Shown one piece after another: positions 1 through 6,267 of a stretch of 16,050 bases of DNA (its first letter is position 1; the number at the start of each line of letters is the position of its first letter). The stretch lies in NCBI GenBank assembly GCA_963991145.1, contig CAXDOZ010000048.1:1-16050 (forward strand), in the 5' to 3' direction. The translations under genes and the position numbers were made by a program. The stretch is from CAXDOZ01 sp963991145 (GTDB lineage Bacteria; Bacteroidota; Bacteroidia; Chitinophagales; JABDMM01). The notes beneath the pieces are model-generated. The model worked only from the letters and a program-made list of their open reading frames with translations, had not been told where the DNA came from and ran no database searches.

Positions 1-21
1 CAAATGGGCAAATGGGCAAAT
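1..21. repeat. Left arm of inverted 8-nt tandem repeat
   Basis: Two exact copies of CAAATGGG plus a partial third (CAAAT) run from the first base, so the array may continue upstream of the window. Its reverse complement is the ATTTGCCC unit found in tandem at 509-548, on the other side of the four-helix-bundle gene. The two arms therefore bracket that gene as an inverted repeat; about 15 bases match exactly before the first mismatch. Confidence 0.8.
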
Positions 22-55
22 CCATCTTCGCAGAAGCTATGGTGATTGCTGTGAG

Positions 56-86
56 CAAATATTGATTCGGGGCTTGCGAATATTTG
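56..86. other. Possible stem-loop upstream of the four-helix-bundle gene
   Basis: CAAATATT (56-63) is the exact reverse complement of AATATTTG (79-86), with a 15-nt loop. The stem is AT-rich and no U-run follows, so it is not a convincing terminator. It could be a structural part of the repeat-bracketed element. A second tiny palindrome, CTTC-GCA-GAAG, lies at 26-36. Nothing else recognisable was seen between 22 and 149. Confidence 0.3.
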
Positions 87-149
87 ATTTAGTGCCTCGG
101 TTGTAAATTCTTAGCGTTATGATGGGCTTGGAGGTATTAGAATTGATGA

Positions 150-509
150 ATGGAACAGAAAGAAAATAAGATCTTGAACATGAGTTTTGAAGTAGCTCTG
201 GAAGGAATTAAACTGAGCAAAGAACTCAATCAGCATAGGCATTACGCAATTGCAAATCAAATGCTTAGGTCAAGCACATCTATAGGTGCTAATGTTAGAG
301 AAGCTCAATATCCTGAAAGCCGAAGAGACTTCTATCATAAAATGAAAATTGCTGCAAAAGAAACAGGAGAAACTCAATACTGGCTTGAGCTAATTGAGTT
401 GTCAGGAATTGAAACAGTATCCAATGACTTCAAGAAACTGGTCAATGATACTCATTGGATAATCATGAAGATATTGGAGTCGACCAAGAAAGGCATGGCA
501 AAAAAATGA
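150..509 (+). CDS. Four helix bundle protein, 23S rRNA intervening-sequence (S23) type
   Basis: The 119-residue protein matches the four-helix-bundle family first described from ORFs inside 23S rRNA intervening sequences and related to the Avd accessory protein of diversity-generating retroelements. The diagnostic stretch LRSSTSIGANVREAQ is at residues 39-53, followed by DFYHKMKIAAKETGETQYWLEL at about 60-81. Length is normal for the family. Molecular function is unknown; Avd binds nucleic acid, so RNA or DNA binding is only an inference. The start is fixed by an in-frame TGA at 144-146; a GGAGG at 130-134 lies 15 nt upstream, rather far. No rRNA or reverse transcriptase is visible nearby. 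The gene is bracketed by inverted arrays of an 8-nt repeat, and its TGA runs straight into the right array. This suggests that gene and repeats form one unit. Confidence 0.9.
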   Translation: MEQKENKILNMSFEVALEGIKLSKELNQHRHYAIANQMLRSSTSIGANVREAQYPESRRDFYHKMKIAAKETGETQYWLELIELSGIETVSNDFKKLVNDTHWIIMKILESTKKGMAKK

Positions 510-548
510 TTTGCCCATTTGCCAATTTTCTCATTTGCCAATTTAAAT
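509..548. repeat. Right arm of inverted 8-nt tandem repeat
   Basis: Five consecutive 8-nt units are readable: ATTTGCCC, ATTTGCCA, ATTTTCTC, ATTTGCCA, ATTTAAAT. The first shares its A with the TGA stop of the four-helix-bundle gene. The last touches the fossil sorting-domain stop codon (TTA on the plus strand at 548-550). The first two units are the reverse complement of the array at 1-21, apart from one mismatch. In a transcript the two arms could pair and hold the gene in the loop, as in 23S rRNA intervening sequences. Confidence 0.8.
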
Positions 549-646
549 TACTCTGCCACAACTAGCGCACGCTGATAATACTCCCTTCCGCTAACGATAT
601 TTGCGAAATAGGTTCCAGCTGCGAGGTGGCATGCAATCTCCCTTTA
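548..646 (-). pseudogene. Remnant of a type IX secretion C-terminal sorting domain
   Basis: Read on the minus strand, 550 to 646 translate to a 32-residue open stretch containing HLAAGTYFANIVSGREYY and ending QRALVVAE-stop. This is the typical end of a type A sorting domain, which targets exported Bacteroidota proteins to the type IX secretion system. An in-frame TAA (644-646) precedes it, and only about 30 bases separate it from the stop of the DUF2490 gene upstream on this strand. The rest of the cargo gene is therefore absent. No start codon or passenger domain is visible. I read it as the tail of a decayed or deleted gene. Confidence 0.65.
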
Positions 647-678
647 TAGTTGTAGAAGAAAACTTAAACAAAAGCGCC

Positions 679-1377
679 TTAGAAGTTTATATAATTAGCA
701 GGTACGTACTTGTAATCCTTTGTTATGTTTATCAAAAGCTGAACTAGAGGCACTCCAATGAACGATGAGCCTTCGGCTGAGTATGCCACTCCGGTATAAT
801 AGCCAAAGTTCAGTTTGTGCTTTACATCAAGAACATAGGTTACACCCGCACCTACTCTTATAAATTCTAATCCCAGGTATTCATCACGCCAACGATAGAA
901 TATTCCTAAAGCAGCATTGGGGATCCATTTTTTATTTTTCGTGACTACATTGAAAAAGACTGCATACCTAAGCCCGTGTTTTGTTTGATTTGGATCGATG
1001 TCAACCTGCCACATGACCTGGTGGTTGATCTGAGTTCTTTCCCATGGATACATTTTTAAAACGGCTGAGACGCCTGGCCGAAACTCAAAGAACTCGCTTG
1101 TTACAGCAAATCTCATCGGAATGGAAAATGAAAGATTTTTATTGACCTGGTAAGTAGGAAAGACTTCAAAAAACCATTGATCTAAGGATTGAGCATTATT
1201 CTCCAATCGGATCTGGAGCTCCCCAGAAACGTTCCATTGATCCTTTGCCCAGGCCACTTTGTTTCCAAGCCAAAGTAAATTATCCCATCTGCTGGTCGTG
1301 TCCTGTGAATATCCGGAAAATAAAAAGCCTAAAATGAAAATTGCTCCAAGGATGATATGTTTAAATTTGATCATCAT
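679..1377 (-). CDS. DUF2490 family outer-membrane beta-barrel protein
   Basis: The 232-residue protein has an N-terminal signal peptide (hydrophobic core IILGAIFILGFLFSG, ending GYSQ). A series of alternating, aromatic-rich beta segments follows, and the chain ends in phenylalanine (NYINF), as outer-membrane barrels usually do. The RWDNLLWLGNKVAW opening and the YRWRDEYLGLEFIR section resemble DUF2490 proteins, small barrels of unknown function common in Bacteroidota. The ATG overlaps the TGA of the upstream porin gene by four bases (ATGA, 1374-1377), so translation is probably coupled. A second ATG immediately follows the first, and either could be used. A shared role with the porin at the outer membrane is inference from the coupling. 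Confidence 0.75.
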   Translation of the reverse strand: MMIKFKHIILGAIFILGFLFSGYSQDTTSRWDNLLWLGNKVAWAKDQWNVSGELQIRLENNAQSLDQWFFEVFPTYQVNKNLSFSIPMRFAVTSEFFEFRPGVSAVLKMYPWERTQINHQVMWQVDIDPNQTKHGLRYAVFFNVVTKNKKWIPNAALGIFYRWRDEYLGLEFIRVGAGVTYVLDVKHKLNFGYYTGVAYSAEGSSFIGVPLVQLLINITKDYKYVPANYINF

Positions 1378-2636
1378 AAGGCAATTCTTAATCTCATTCC
1401 TCCTACAAAAATGAAATCCTGATTTTGATTTAATGCAGGATTGAAGATCAGTTGAAAATCTGGAGTGAAAGCCAACTTACCTGTGATCTGAATCCTGTAA
1501 AATGCTTCAATTAGGTATTGATTCCGGTGAACAATCACTTCATTTTGATAAGTGTGCGGATTTGGTCTTCCCCAGGCTCCCGCTAATCCAAGCAAATGTC
1601 CTCCATCTGTATGTCTGTAGCCAAATCCCATCGAAACAGAGCCGCTTAACAGGGTTCCTGCCTTGTTTGAGTAAGCACCTCGAAGAAAAGGAGCCCATTT
1701 ATTTCTCAGCAGTGTAGAAAGAGAAGCGACTAAACCCCATCCGGCAGGAGTCATTAGATAATCGCTTTTATCTGCATGCCAAAATGTGATATGGGCATTC
1801 TCCTGATAAAGGAATTTCTTTGAAGAAGAAGCACCGATCTCAATGTATTTGAAATACTGATGCTGCTGAAAGAAACTCTTAAATCCTTTAAATGCATTTT
1901 TAGGATTGGCATTCAGATCTCCAAAACCAGCAGATAGATAAAGCCACTTAGTAGTCCAAAAGGAGGCTGAAATTCCAAGGTATCCTCCATTTGGAATAGT
2001 AATAGCACTTGCTCCAGCCCCAAAATGATCATTTGAAAAATGGGTAAATGGATCCGGGAAATAATAAGGGTCAATGAAATCAGGTGCATCCAAAAAACCA
2101 ATAGTAAAAAACAGGCGACTCTTAAGAAGTCTCTGTCTCCAGTAGAAGTTTTGGAGTCGGAATTTAGAATTGTCCAGGTCAGGATTTATTACTCCCACAT
2201 ATCCAACACTATCCGCCAGATCCGAGGGAGGGATGCTACTGTATTTGTGTCGGTGCTCGATCTTGTAGACCATACCACCAATATTTCCCGGTTTTCTTCT
2301 TACCAGATCCCAATATCCATAGAATCTGAAAGCACCTGAACTTGCGTTGTTTAATCCTATTCTTTGATTTCCTGAATAGAATCCGACTGTATAGTCCAGA
2401 TCCCACATTAGGCCTACTTTATCATAAACAGTATCCTTTATTGAAGAAACCGGCCGCAGGAAATTCACATCCAGGATTGCTTCGGTCGCAGACCTATCAA
2501 GTTTACGCCTTACTTCAGGTTGATTTGGACCTCCAAAGAAAACCGGTCTGAAAGATTCCTCTTGTGTAGTATCGGTCTGTTGACCTATTGAAAAAAGAGG
2601 GATAATTAATAGAGCCAAGAGCAGGGGACGACTCAT
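1374..2636 (-). CDS. OprB-like carbohydrate-selective porin
   Basis: The 420-residue protein starts with a signal peptide (MSRPLLLALLIIPLFSIGQQ). The C-terminal half has the OprB porin pattern: a repeated glycine/aromatic strand section (GSVSMGFGYRHTDGGHL at about 333-349), then FTPDFQLIFNPALN and a closing GGMRLRIAL strand. OprB porins are barrels that pass sugars across the outer membrane; the substrate cannot be read from sequence. Residues 20-60 are a polar N-terminal stretch before the barrel. No Shine-Dalgarno sequence or clear TANNTTTG promoter was found upstream. It is the first gene of a two-gene unit with the DUF2490 gene and is transcribed away from accA. Confidence 0.75.
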   Translation of the reverse strand: MSRPLLLALLIIPLFSIGQQTDTTQEESFRPVFFGGPNQPEVRRKLDRSATEAILDVNFLRPVSSIKDTVYDKVGLMWDLDYTVGFYSGNQRIGLNNASSGAFRFYGYWDLVRRKPGNIGGMVYKIEHRHKYSSIPPSDLADSVGYVGVINPDLDNSKFRLQNFYWRQRLLKSRLFFTIGFLDAPDFIDPYYFPDPFTHFSNDHFGAGASAITIPNGGYLGISASFWTTKWLYLSAGFGDLNANPKNAFKGFKSFFQQHQYFKYIEIGASSSKKFLYQENAHITFWHADKSDYLMTPAGWGLVASLSTLLRNKWAPFLRGAYSNKAGTLLSGSVSMGFGYRHTDGGHLLGLAGAWGRPNPHTYQNEVIVHRNQYLIEAFYRIQITGKLAFTPDFQLIFNPALNQNQDFIFVGGMRLRIAL

Positions 2637-2752
2637 AGTCCATAAGATAGGAAGTTGAGATGAAATTTGACCCTTACGAAATGTAATGATCTATTTTATG
2701 GTCAAACTGAGCAGGCAGAAACTAAGCGATTCGAACATCGGGGCATTTCCTC

Positions 2753-2779
2753 TTGCATTCTAAATTATCCCTACTTTTG
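2753..2779 (+). promoter_or_regulatory. Candidate Bacteroidota-type promoter for accA
   Basis: TACTTTTG at 2772-2779 fits the TANNTTTG -7 element of Bacteroidota. A TTG at 2753-2755 lies 16 nt upstream, close to the usual -33 spacing. Transcription would start near 2785, about 25 nt before the accA ATG. The rest of the divergent gap (2637-2809) shows nothing else recognisable. Confidence 0.5.
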
Positions 2780-2809
2780 TCTTCTACACAAATTTGACTG
2801 CTCAATAGT

Positions 2810-3763
2810 ATGAATTACCTCGACTTTGAAAAGCCAATAGAAGAGCTTCAAGAGCAAATCGCAGACCTGAAAAAGGTTGAAGAGAAAGGCGAACTTTCAA
2901 TGGATGAAAAGATCGCTGAGCTTGAAGAAAAGATCAAAGAGAAACAAGCTGAGATCTATTCTAATCTTAATGGTTGGCAGAAAGTTCAACTCTCAAGGCA
3001 CCCTGATCGTCCTTATTCTCTGTTTTACATAGAATCTATGTGTGACAGATTTGTAGAGTTATTCGGTGACCGAAATTTTGCCGATGATAAAGCAATCGTA
3101 GGGGGATTTGGAGATATTGATGAGAGAACCTATATGTTCATCGGTCACCAAAAAGGTGTAAACACAAAGATGAGGCAGTACCGTAATTTCGGAATGCCGA
3201 ATCCTGAAGGTTATAGAAAAGCCTTACGGTTGATGAAACTTGCCGAGAAGTTCAACAAGCCCATTGTTACTCTTATCGACACCCCGGGTGCCTATCCAGG
3301 ACTGGAAGCTGAAGAAAGAGGCCAGGGTGAAGCAATTGCAAGGAACCTATTGGAGATGACAACTCTAAAGGTGCCTGTTATCTGCATTGTTATTGGTGAA
3401 GGAGCATCGGGCGGAGCCCTTGGAATTGGAGTTGGTGATAGAGTATTAATGATGGAAAACACCTGGTACTCTGTAATCTCACCTGAGTCATGTTCATCTA
3501 TTCTATGGAGAAGCTGGGATCAGAAAGAGATTGCAGCAGAGCAGCTTAGACTAACAGCAAATGAGAACCTTAAAAACAAGGTGATCGATGGAATTATAAA
3601 AGAACCACTTGGTGGAGCTCACAGTAATCCTGAAGAAGCCGTAAAGATCCTCAAGCGTACTATCAAAACAAGTGTCACTGAACTTTTAAAGTTAAGTCCT
3701 GAAGAAAGGATTGATAACCGTATCGAGAAGTACAGCAAAATTGGATACTTCGAAGAAGATTAA
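2810..3763 (+). CDS. accA: Acetyl-CoA carboxylase carboxyltransferase subunit alpha
   Basis: AccA is the alpha half of the carboxyltransferase that moves CO2 from biotin-BCCP to acetyl-CoA, giving malonyl-CoA for fatty acid synthesis in the cytoplasm. Its 317 residues match the usual length of about 320. Visible landmarks are a charged helical N-terminus (about 1-55), HQKG (113-116), the GMPNPEGYRKALRLM helix (128-142), DTPGAYPG (157-164), the oxyanion-hole glycines GEGASGGALGIG (196-207) and SVISPESCSSILW (221-233). It heads a three-gene operon: its TAA overlaps the next ATG by one base (TAATG). The beta and biotin subunits are not in this window. fabI, another fatty acid synthesis gene, lies about 8 kb downstream. 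Confidence 0.97.
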   Translation: MNYLDFEKPIEELQEQIADLKKVEEKGELSMDEKIAELEEKIKEKQAEIYSNLNGWQKVQLSRHPDRPYSLFYIESMCDRFVELFGDRNFADDKAIVGGFGDIDERTYMFIGHQKGVNTKMRQYRNFGMPNPEGYRKALRLMKLAEKFNKPIVTLIDTPGAYPGLEAEERGQGEAIARNLLEMTTLKVPVICIVIGEGASGGALGIGVGDRVLMMENTWYSVISPESCSSILWRSWDQKEIAAEQLRLTANENLKNKVIDGIIKEPLGGAHSNPEEAVKILKRTIKTSVTELLKLSPEERIDNRIEKYSKIGYFEED

Positions 3764-4314
3764 TGATTGGTCCGATAAAACAGATCAGAAGAAATCTCTA
3801 CGGTTTCCTTTTAAAGAGGAAGCTAGCAAAGGTTAAGACCCAAAGAGAGGTCATAAACCTTGAAGACGCCAATTTCATTGGTATGCTTTACAATGCTTTC
3901 GACCCAGAGAATACCATTATTGTAGGCAGACTTGCCGATAATCTTCGTAGGGAAGGAAAGAAGGTCAGTTTATTAGGATTTGTAAATGGCCAGAACAAGG
4001 ACTTTGGAGACGAAAAAGAATTCTTCAATAAGAAAGAGGTGAATTGGATGCAGGTTCCCACCTCGACCAAGGTCAATAAATTCATCAAAACAGATTTTGA
4101 TATACTCATTAATGCCTGGATAGGCGAGGAGTTATCACTTGAATACATCGCAGCTCTTTCTAATGCCAAGTATCGCGTTGGTCAATATCGGCCGGAGGTT
4201 ACTTATTGCAATGAGATGATGATCCAAATTCCTGAAAAGAAGGAGCTTCAATACCTAATTGACCAGATCTCACACTATTTAAACGTCTTTACCCCTCATG
4301 TTGAGAAAGTTTAG
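3763..4314 (+). CDS. DUF6913 family protein of unknown function
   Basis: This 183-residue soluble protein resembles the DUF6913 family found next to dapA in many Bacteroidota. It opens with a basic helix (IKQIRRNLYGFLLKRKLAKVKTQR) and lacks a signal peptide. An alpha/beta-looking middle follows (NTIIVGRLADNLRREGKKVSLLGFVN), then FIKTDFDILINAWIGEELSLEYIAALSNAKYRVGQY, and a final helix QYLIDQISHYLNVF. No catalytic motif is recognisable. It starts on the last base of the accA stop and overlaps dapA by 17 bases, so all three are probably co-translated. The basic N-terminus could contact RNA or membrane, but that is speculation. Confidence 0.75.
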   Translation: MIGPIKQIRRNLYGFLLKRKLAKVKTQREVINLEDANFIGMLYNAFDPENTIIVGRLADNLRREGKKVSLLGFVNGQNKDFGDEKEFFNKKEVNWMQVPTSTKVNKFIKTDFDILINAWIGEELSLEYIAALSNAKYRVGQYRPEVTYCNEMMIQIPEKKELQYLIDQISHYLNVFTPHVEKV

Positions 4315-5173
4315 TGGAACTGGAGTGGCAATGGTCACTCCCTTCAAACAAGACAAATTCGTTGATTTTGATGCCCTTGAAAAACTGACTAATCACCTGA
4401 TCAATGGTGGAGTGGATTTCCTGGTAGTACTTGGAACTACCGGAGAATCGGCTACCATGAACAGGGGTGAAAGAAAAGAAGTTATGGAGGCCATTGCATC
4501 CTTTGCCGATGGCAGGGTTCCTTTGATGGCTGGTTTCGGAGGTAACAATACCAATGGACTGATCAAGGAGATCGAAAGCTTCCATTTCAAAGGATATGAG
4601 GCTATACTTTCAGCTTCACCATATTATAATAAACCAACCCAGGAGGGAATATATCAGCACTATAAAGCAGTTGCAGATAATTCACCTGTCCCTGTCCTGC
4701 TCTACAATGTACCCGGAAGAACCTCTTCTAATGTTAGCGCTTCAACAACACTTCGTTTGGCTGAGCATAAGAACATCTTTGGTGTCAAGGAAGCAAGCGG
4801 CAATTTGGGGCAATGCATGACCATCGTCCAGAATAAACCAAAGGATTGGCTTGTACTAAGTGGGGATGATATTCTTACTCTTCCAATGCTTGGATTTGGG
4901 ATGGATGGTGTTGTCTCTGTTATTGGGAATGCTTATCCAAGAGAATTCTCTGATATGGTTAGACTTGGACTCGATGATAAGTTCAGGGAAGCCAGAAAGA
5001 TCCACTATCAACTCAAGGATCTAATGCAAATGATCTTCGAAGAGGGAAATCCAGGTGGAATCAAAGCCGTGCTTCACCAGCTTGGAATTTGCGATGAATT
5101 CATGAGGATGCCCCTGGTTGAGGTTTCTGATGGACTGCGGAATAGAATTCACGATCAGATTTCCTCACTGTAA
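4298..5173 (+). CDS. dapA: 4-hydroxy-tetrahydrodipicolinate synthase
   Basis: DapA condenses pyruvate with aspartate semialdehyde, the first committed step to diaminopimelate (peptidoglycan) and lysine. The 291-residue TIM-barrel protein carries the family signatures: GTTGES at 46-51, YNVPGRT at 136-142 (catalytic Tyr136, substrate-binding Arg141) and the Schiff-base lysine Lys164 in VKEASG. These correspond to Thr44/Thr45, Tyr133, Arg138 and Lys161 of E. coli DapA. The C-terminal helical part (GNPGGIKAVLHQLG) is intact. The ATG lies inside the end of the DUF6913 gene (17-nt overlap), and MLRKFSGTGVAMVTPF is the expected N-terminus. It ends in an inverted repeat array that separates it from the convergent channel gene. 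Confidence 0.96.
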   Translation: MLRKFSGTGVAMVTPFKQDKFVDFDALEKLTNHLINGGVDFLVVLGTTGESATMNRGERKEVMEAIASFADGRVPLMAGFGGNNTNGLIKEIESFHFKGYEAILSASPYYNKPTQEGIYQHYKAVADNSPVPVLLYNVPGRTSSNVSASTTLRLAEHKNIFGVKEASGNLGQCMTIVQNKPKDWLVLSGDDILTLPMLGFGMDGVVSVIGNAYPREFSDMVRLGLDDKFREARKIHYQLKDLMQMIFEEGNPGGIKAVLHQLGICDEFMRMPLVEVSDGLRNRIHDQISSL

Positions 5174-5248
5174 GAATGTGAAGAATCTGGTTAATGTGTT
5201 GAATGTGATTTGAGATCTTCGACATTAACCACATTAACCACATTAATC
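5171..5248. repeat. Inverted arrays of a 9-nt repeat between convergent genes
   Basis: The right arm holds three tandem 9-mers, ACATTAACC (5222-5230), ACATTAACC (5231-5239) and ACATTAATC (5240-5248). The left arm holds four degenerate 9-mers in the reverse-complement sense: TAAGAATGT, GAAGAATCT, GGTTAATGT and GTTGAATGT (5171-5206). They flank a 15-nt spacer. The best-paired part, GGTTAATGTG with its complement, would form a long hairpin. The left arm begins on the dapA stop codon, and the right arm runs over the stop of the channel gene (5243-5245). It may act as a bidirectional terminator, although no U-run follows either side. Confidence 0.75.
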
Positions 5249-6151
5249 AGACTCCTCCTCCTTACCAAGCTTATACAGAATTAGATCCATCTCCTCTTTC
5301 AGGGTGTCAATTTTCTCAGTAATGAGATGGAGTTCATCAGTAAGTGAAGCTTCACCTTTTGCCTGACGCTTAAGTTTCTCCTCTTTATCGGACTCGGCTT
5401 TCATCTCATCCATACCGGTCATGATCACACCGATGAATAGGTTTAGAACGATCATCGTACCAATCAATACGAAGCTTACGAAGAATAAACAGGCAGCAAG
5501 GCCCAGGCCATTTGGTTTAGTACAACCTGCAGCTGCATCATAACCCCAAATAGGGTGATCACAACCATACATGTTTATGTACATAATATCTGTCCAGTCT
5601 TCCAGAGTAATTACTCTGAATAGACTTAGCATCGACATCTGAAGATTCCCGAAATGAACGGGATCATTTTCTGAGAAGATGAATGTTGCCATTGCTCCAT
5701 AGATGTAGAAAAGAAGCACAAGCAGTAATCCTACATATCCCATAGAAGGGATTGACTTAAGCAGTGCACCTACGATCATTTGCAGCTTTGGAAGGGAGGT
5801 GACAAGCTTGAAAACCCTCAAAATCCTGGCAAGACGCAATACTGCGACAAAAGAAGAATCAAATGGCAGGAAGCAGACAGCGACGATTATGAAGTCAAAA
5901 ACATTCCAGGGATCAGTAAAGTAGTTCCAGGGCTGTTTTCCTTCTGCAAGGATCTTTACCACGACTTCAAATACAAAGATCCAAAGTATGATGCTATCCA
6001 AAACGTTGAGCACAGAGCCAAACTGGGCCTCCATCTCGGGATAGGTTTGGATACCAACGATGATACCTGCTAATAAGATCACTCCGATGATCGCATTCCC
6101 AAATATGTCTGAGTCAGCGATCTTTTTGCTTGTGTTAAATACTATTTGCAT
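5243..6151 (-). CDS. Voltage-gated cation channel subunit (BacNav/ion transporter family)
   Basis: This 302-residue inner-membrane protein has the single six-helix plan of bacterial homotetrameric voltage-gated channels. Approximate segments: S1 18-36, S2 49-69, S3 82-97, S4 101-118, S5 134-160, pore helix and filter 172-190, S6 218-246. A charged C-terminal region ends in a probable coiled coil (272-296), which would drive tetramerisation. S4 carries regularly spaced positives (Arg106, Arg109, Arg112, Lys115). The filter is TLEDWTD (182-188), against TLESWSM in NavAb, so it bears three acidic residues. The filter-to-S6 loop (about 190-217) is long and has Cys197 and Cys210. Ion selectivity cannot be assigned from sequence; calcium permeation is plausible. 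It is a stand-alone gene convergent to dapA. Confidence 0.9.
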   Translation of the reverse strand: MQIVFNTSKKIADSDIFGNAIIGVILLAGIIVGIQTYPEMEAQFGSVLNVLDSIILWIFVFEVVVKILAEGKQPWNYFTDPWNVFDFIIVAVCFLPFDSSFVAVLRLARILRVFKLVTSLPKLQMIVGALLKSIPSMGYVGLLLVLLFYIYGAMATFIFSENDPVHFGNLQMSMLSLFRVITLEDWTDIMYINMYGCDHPIWGYDAAAGCTKPNGLGLAACLFFVSFVLIGTMIVLNLFIGVIMTGMDEMKAESDKEEKLKRQAKGEASLTDELHLITEKIDTLKEEMDLILYKLGKEEESD

Positions 6152-6224
6152 GGATAGATTTTGAAGAGGCTAAAAATAATCGGCTTAAACTTTTTTAACT
6201 CATTTATCATGATTCGTTTTTTCG

Positions 6225-6255
6225 TTGTCCGTTACTTCGTGAATCCTTAACTTTG
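6225..6255 (+). promoter_or_regulatory. Candidate promoter for bamD operon, very short leader
   Basis: TAACTTTG at 6248-6255 is an exact TANNTTTG -7 element, with a TTG at 6225-6227 spaced 20 nt upstream. Transcription would start around 6261, only a few bases before the ATG at 6268. This rules out the in-frame TTG at 6253, which lies inside the -7 element, as the start codon. No -7 match was found for the divergent channel gene in the same gap. Confidence 0.6.
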
Positions 6256-6267
6256 CAGACCTTTTTT

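Noticed and set aside
3..65. Open frame from the window edge to TGA at 63-65, reading ...SIFAEAMVIAVSKY-stop
   Set aside because: It begins inside the 8-nt repeat array and is too short to identify; no family was recognised, so it is not called as a truncated gene.
1..548. Diversity-generating retroelement, suggested by the Avd-like four-helix-bundle protein
   Set aside because: No reverse transcriptase, template repeat or variable-repeat target gene is visible; only the shared fold family supports it.
1..548. CRISPR array, suggested by the short repeats
   Set aside because: The units are 8 nt, contiguous without spacers and arranged in inverted arms around a gene; no cas genes are present.
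5780..6073. Plus-strand open frame inside the channel gene
   Set aside because: It is antisense to well-defined transmembrane segments S1-S4 and has low-complexity composition with no motif.
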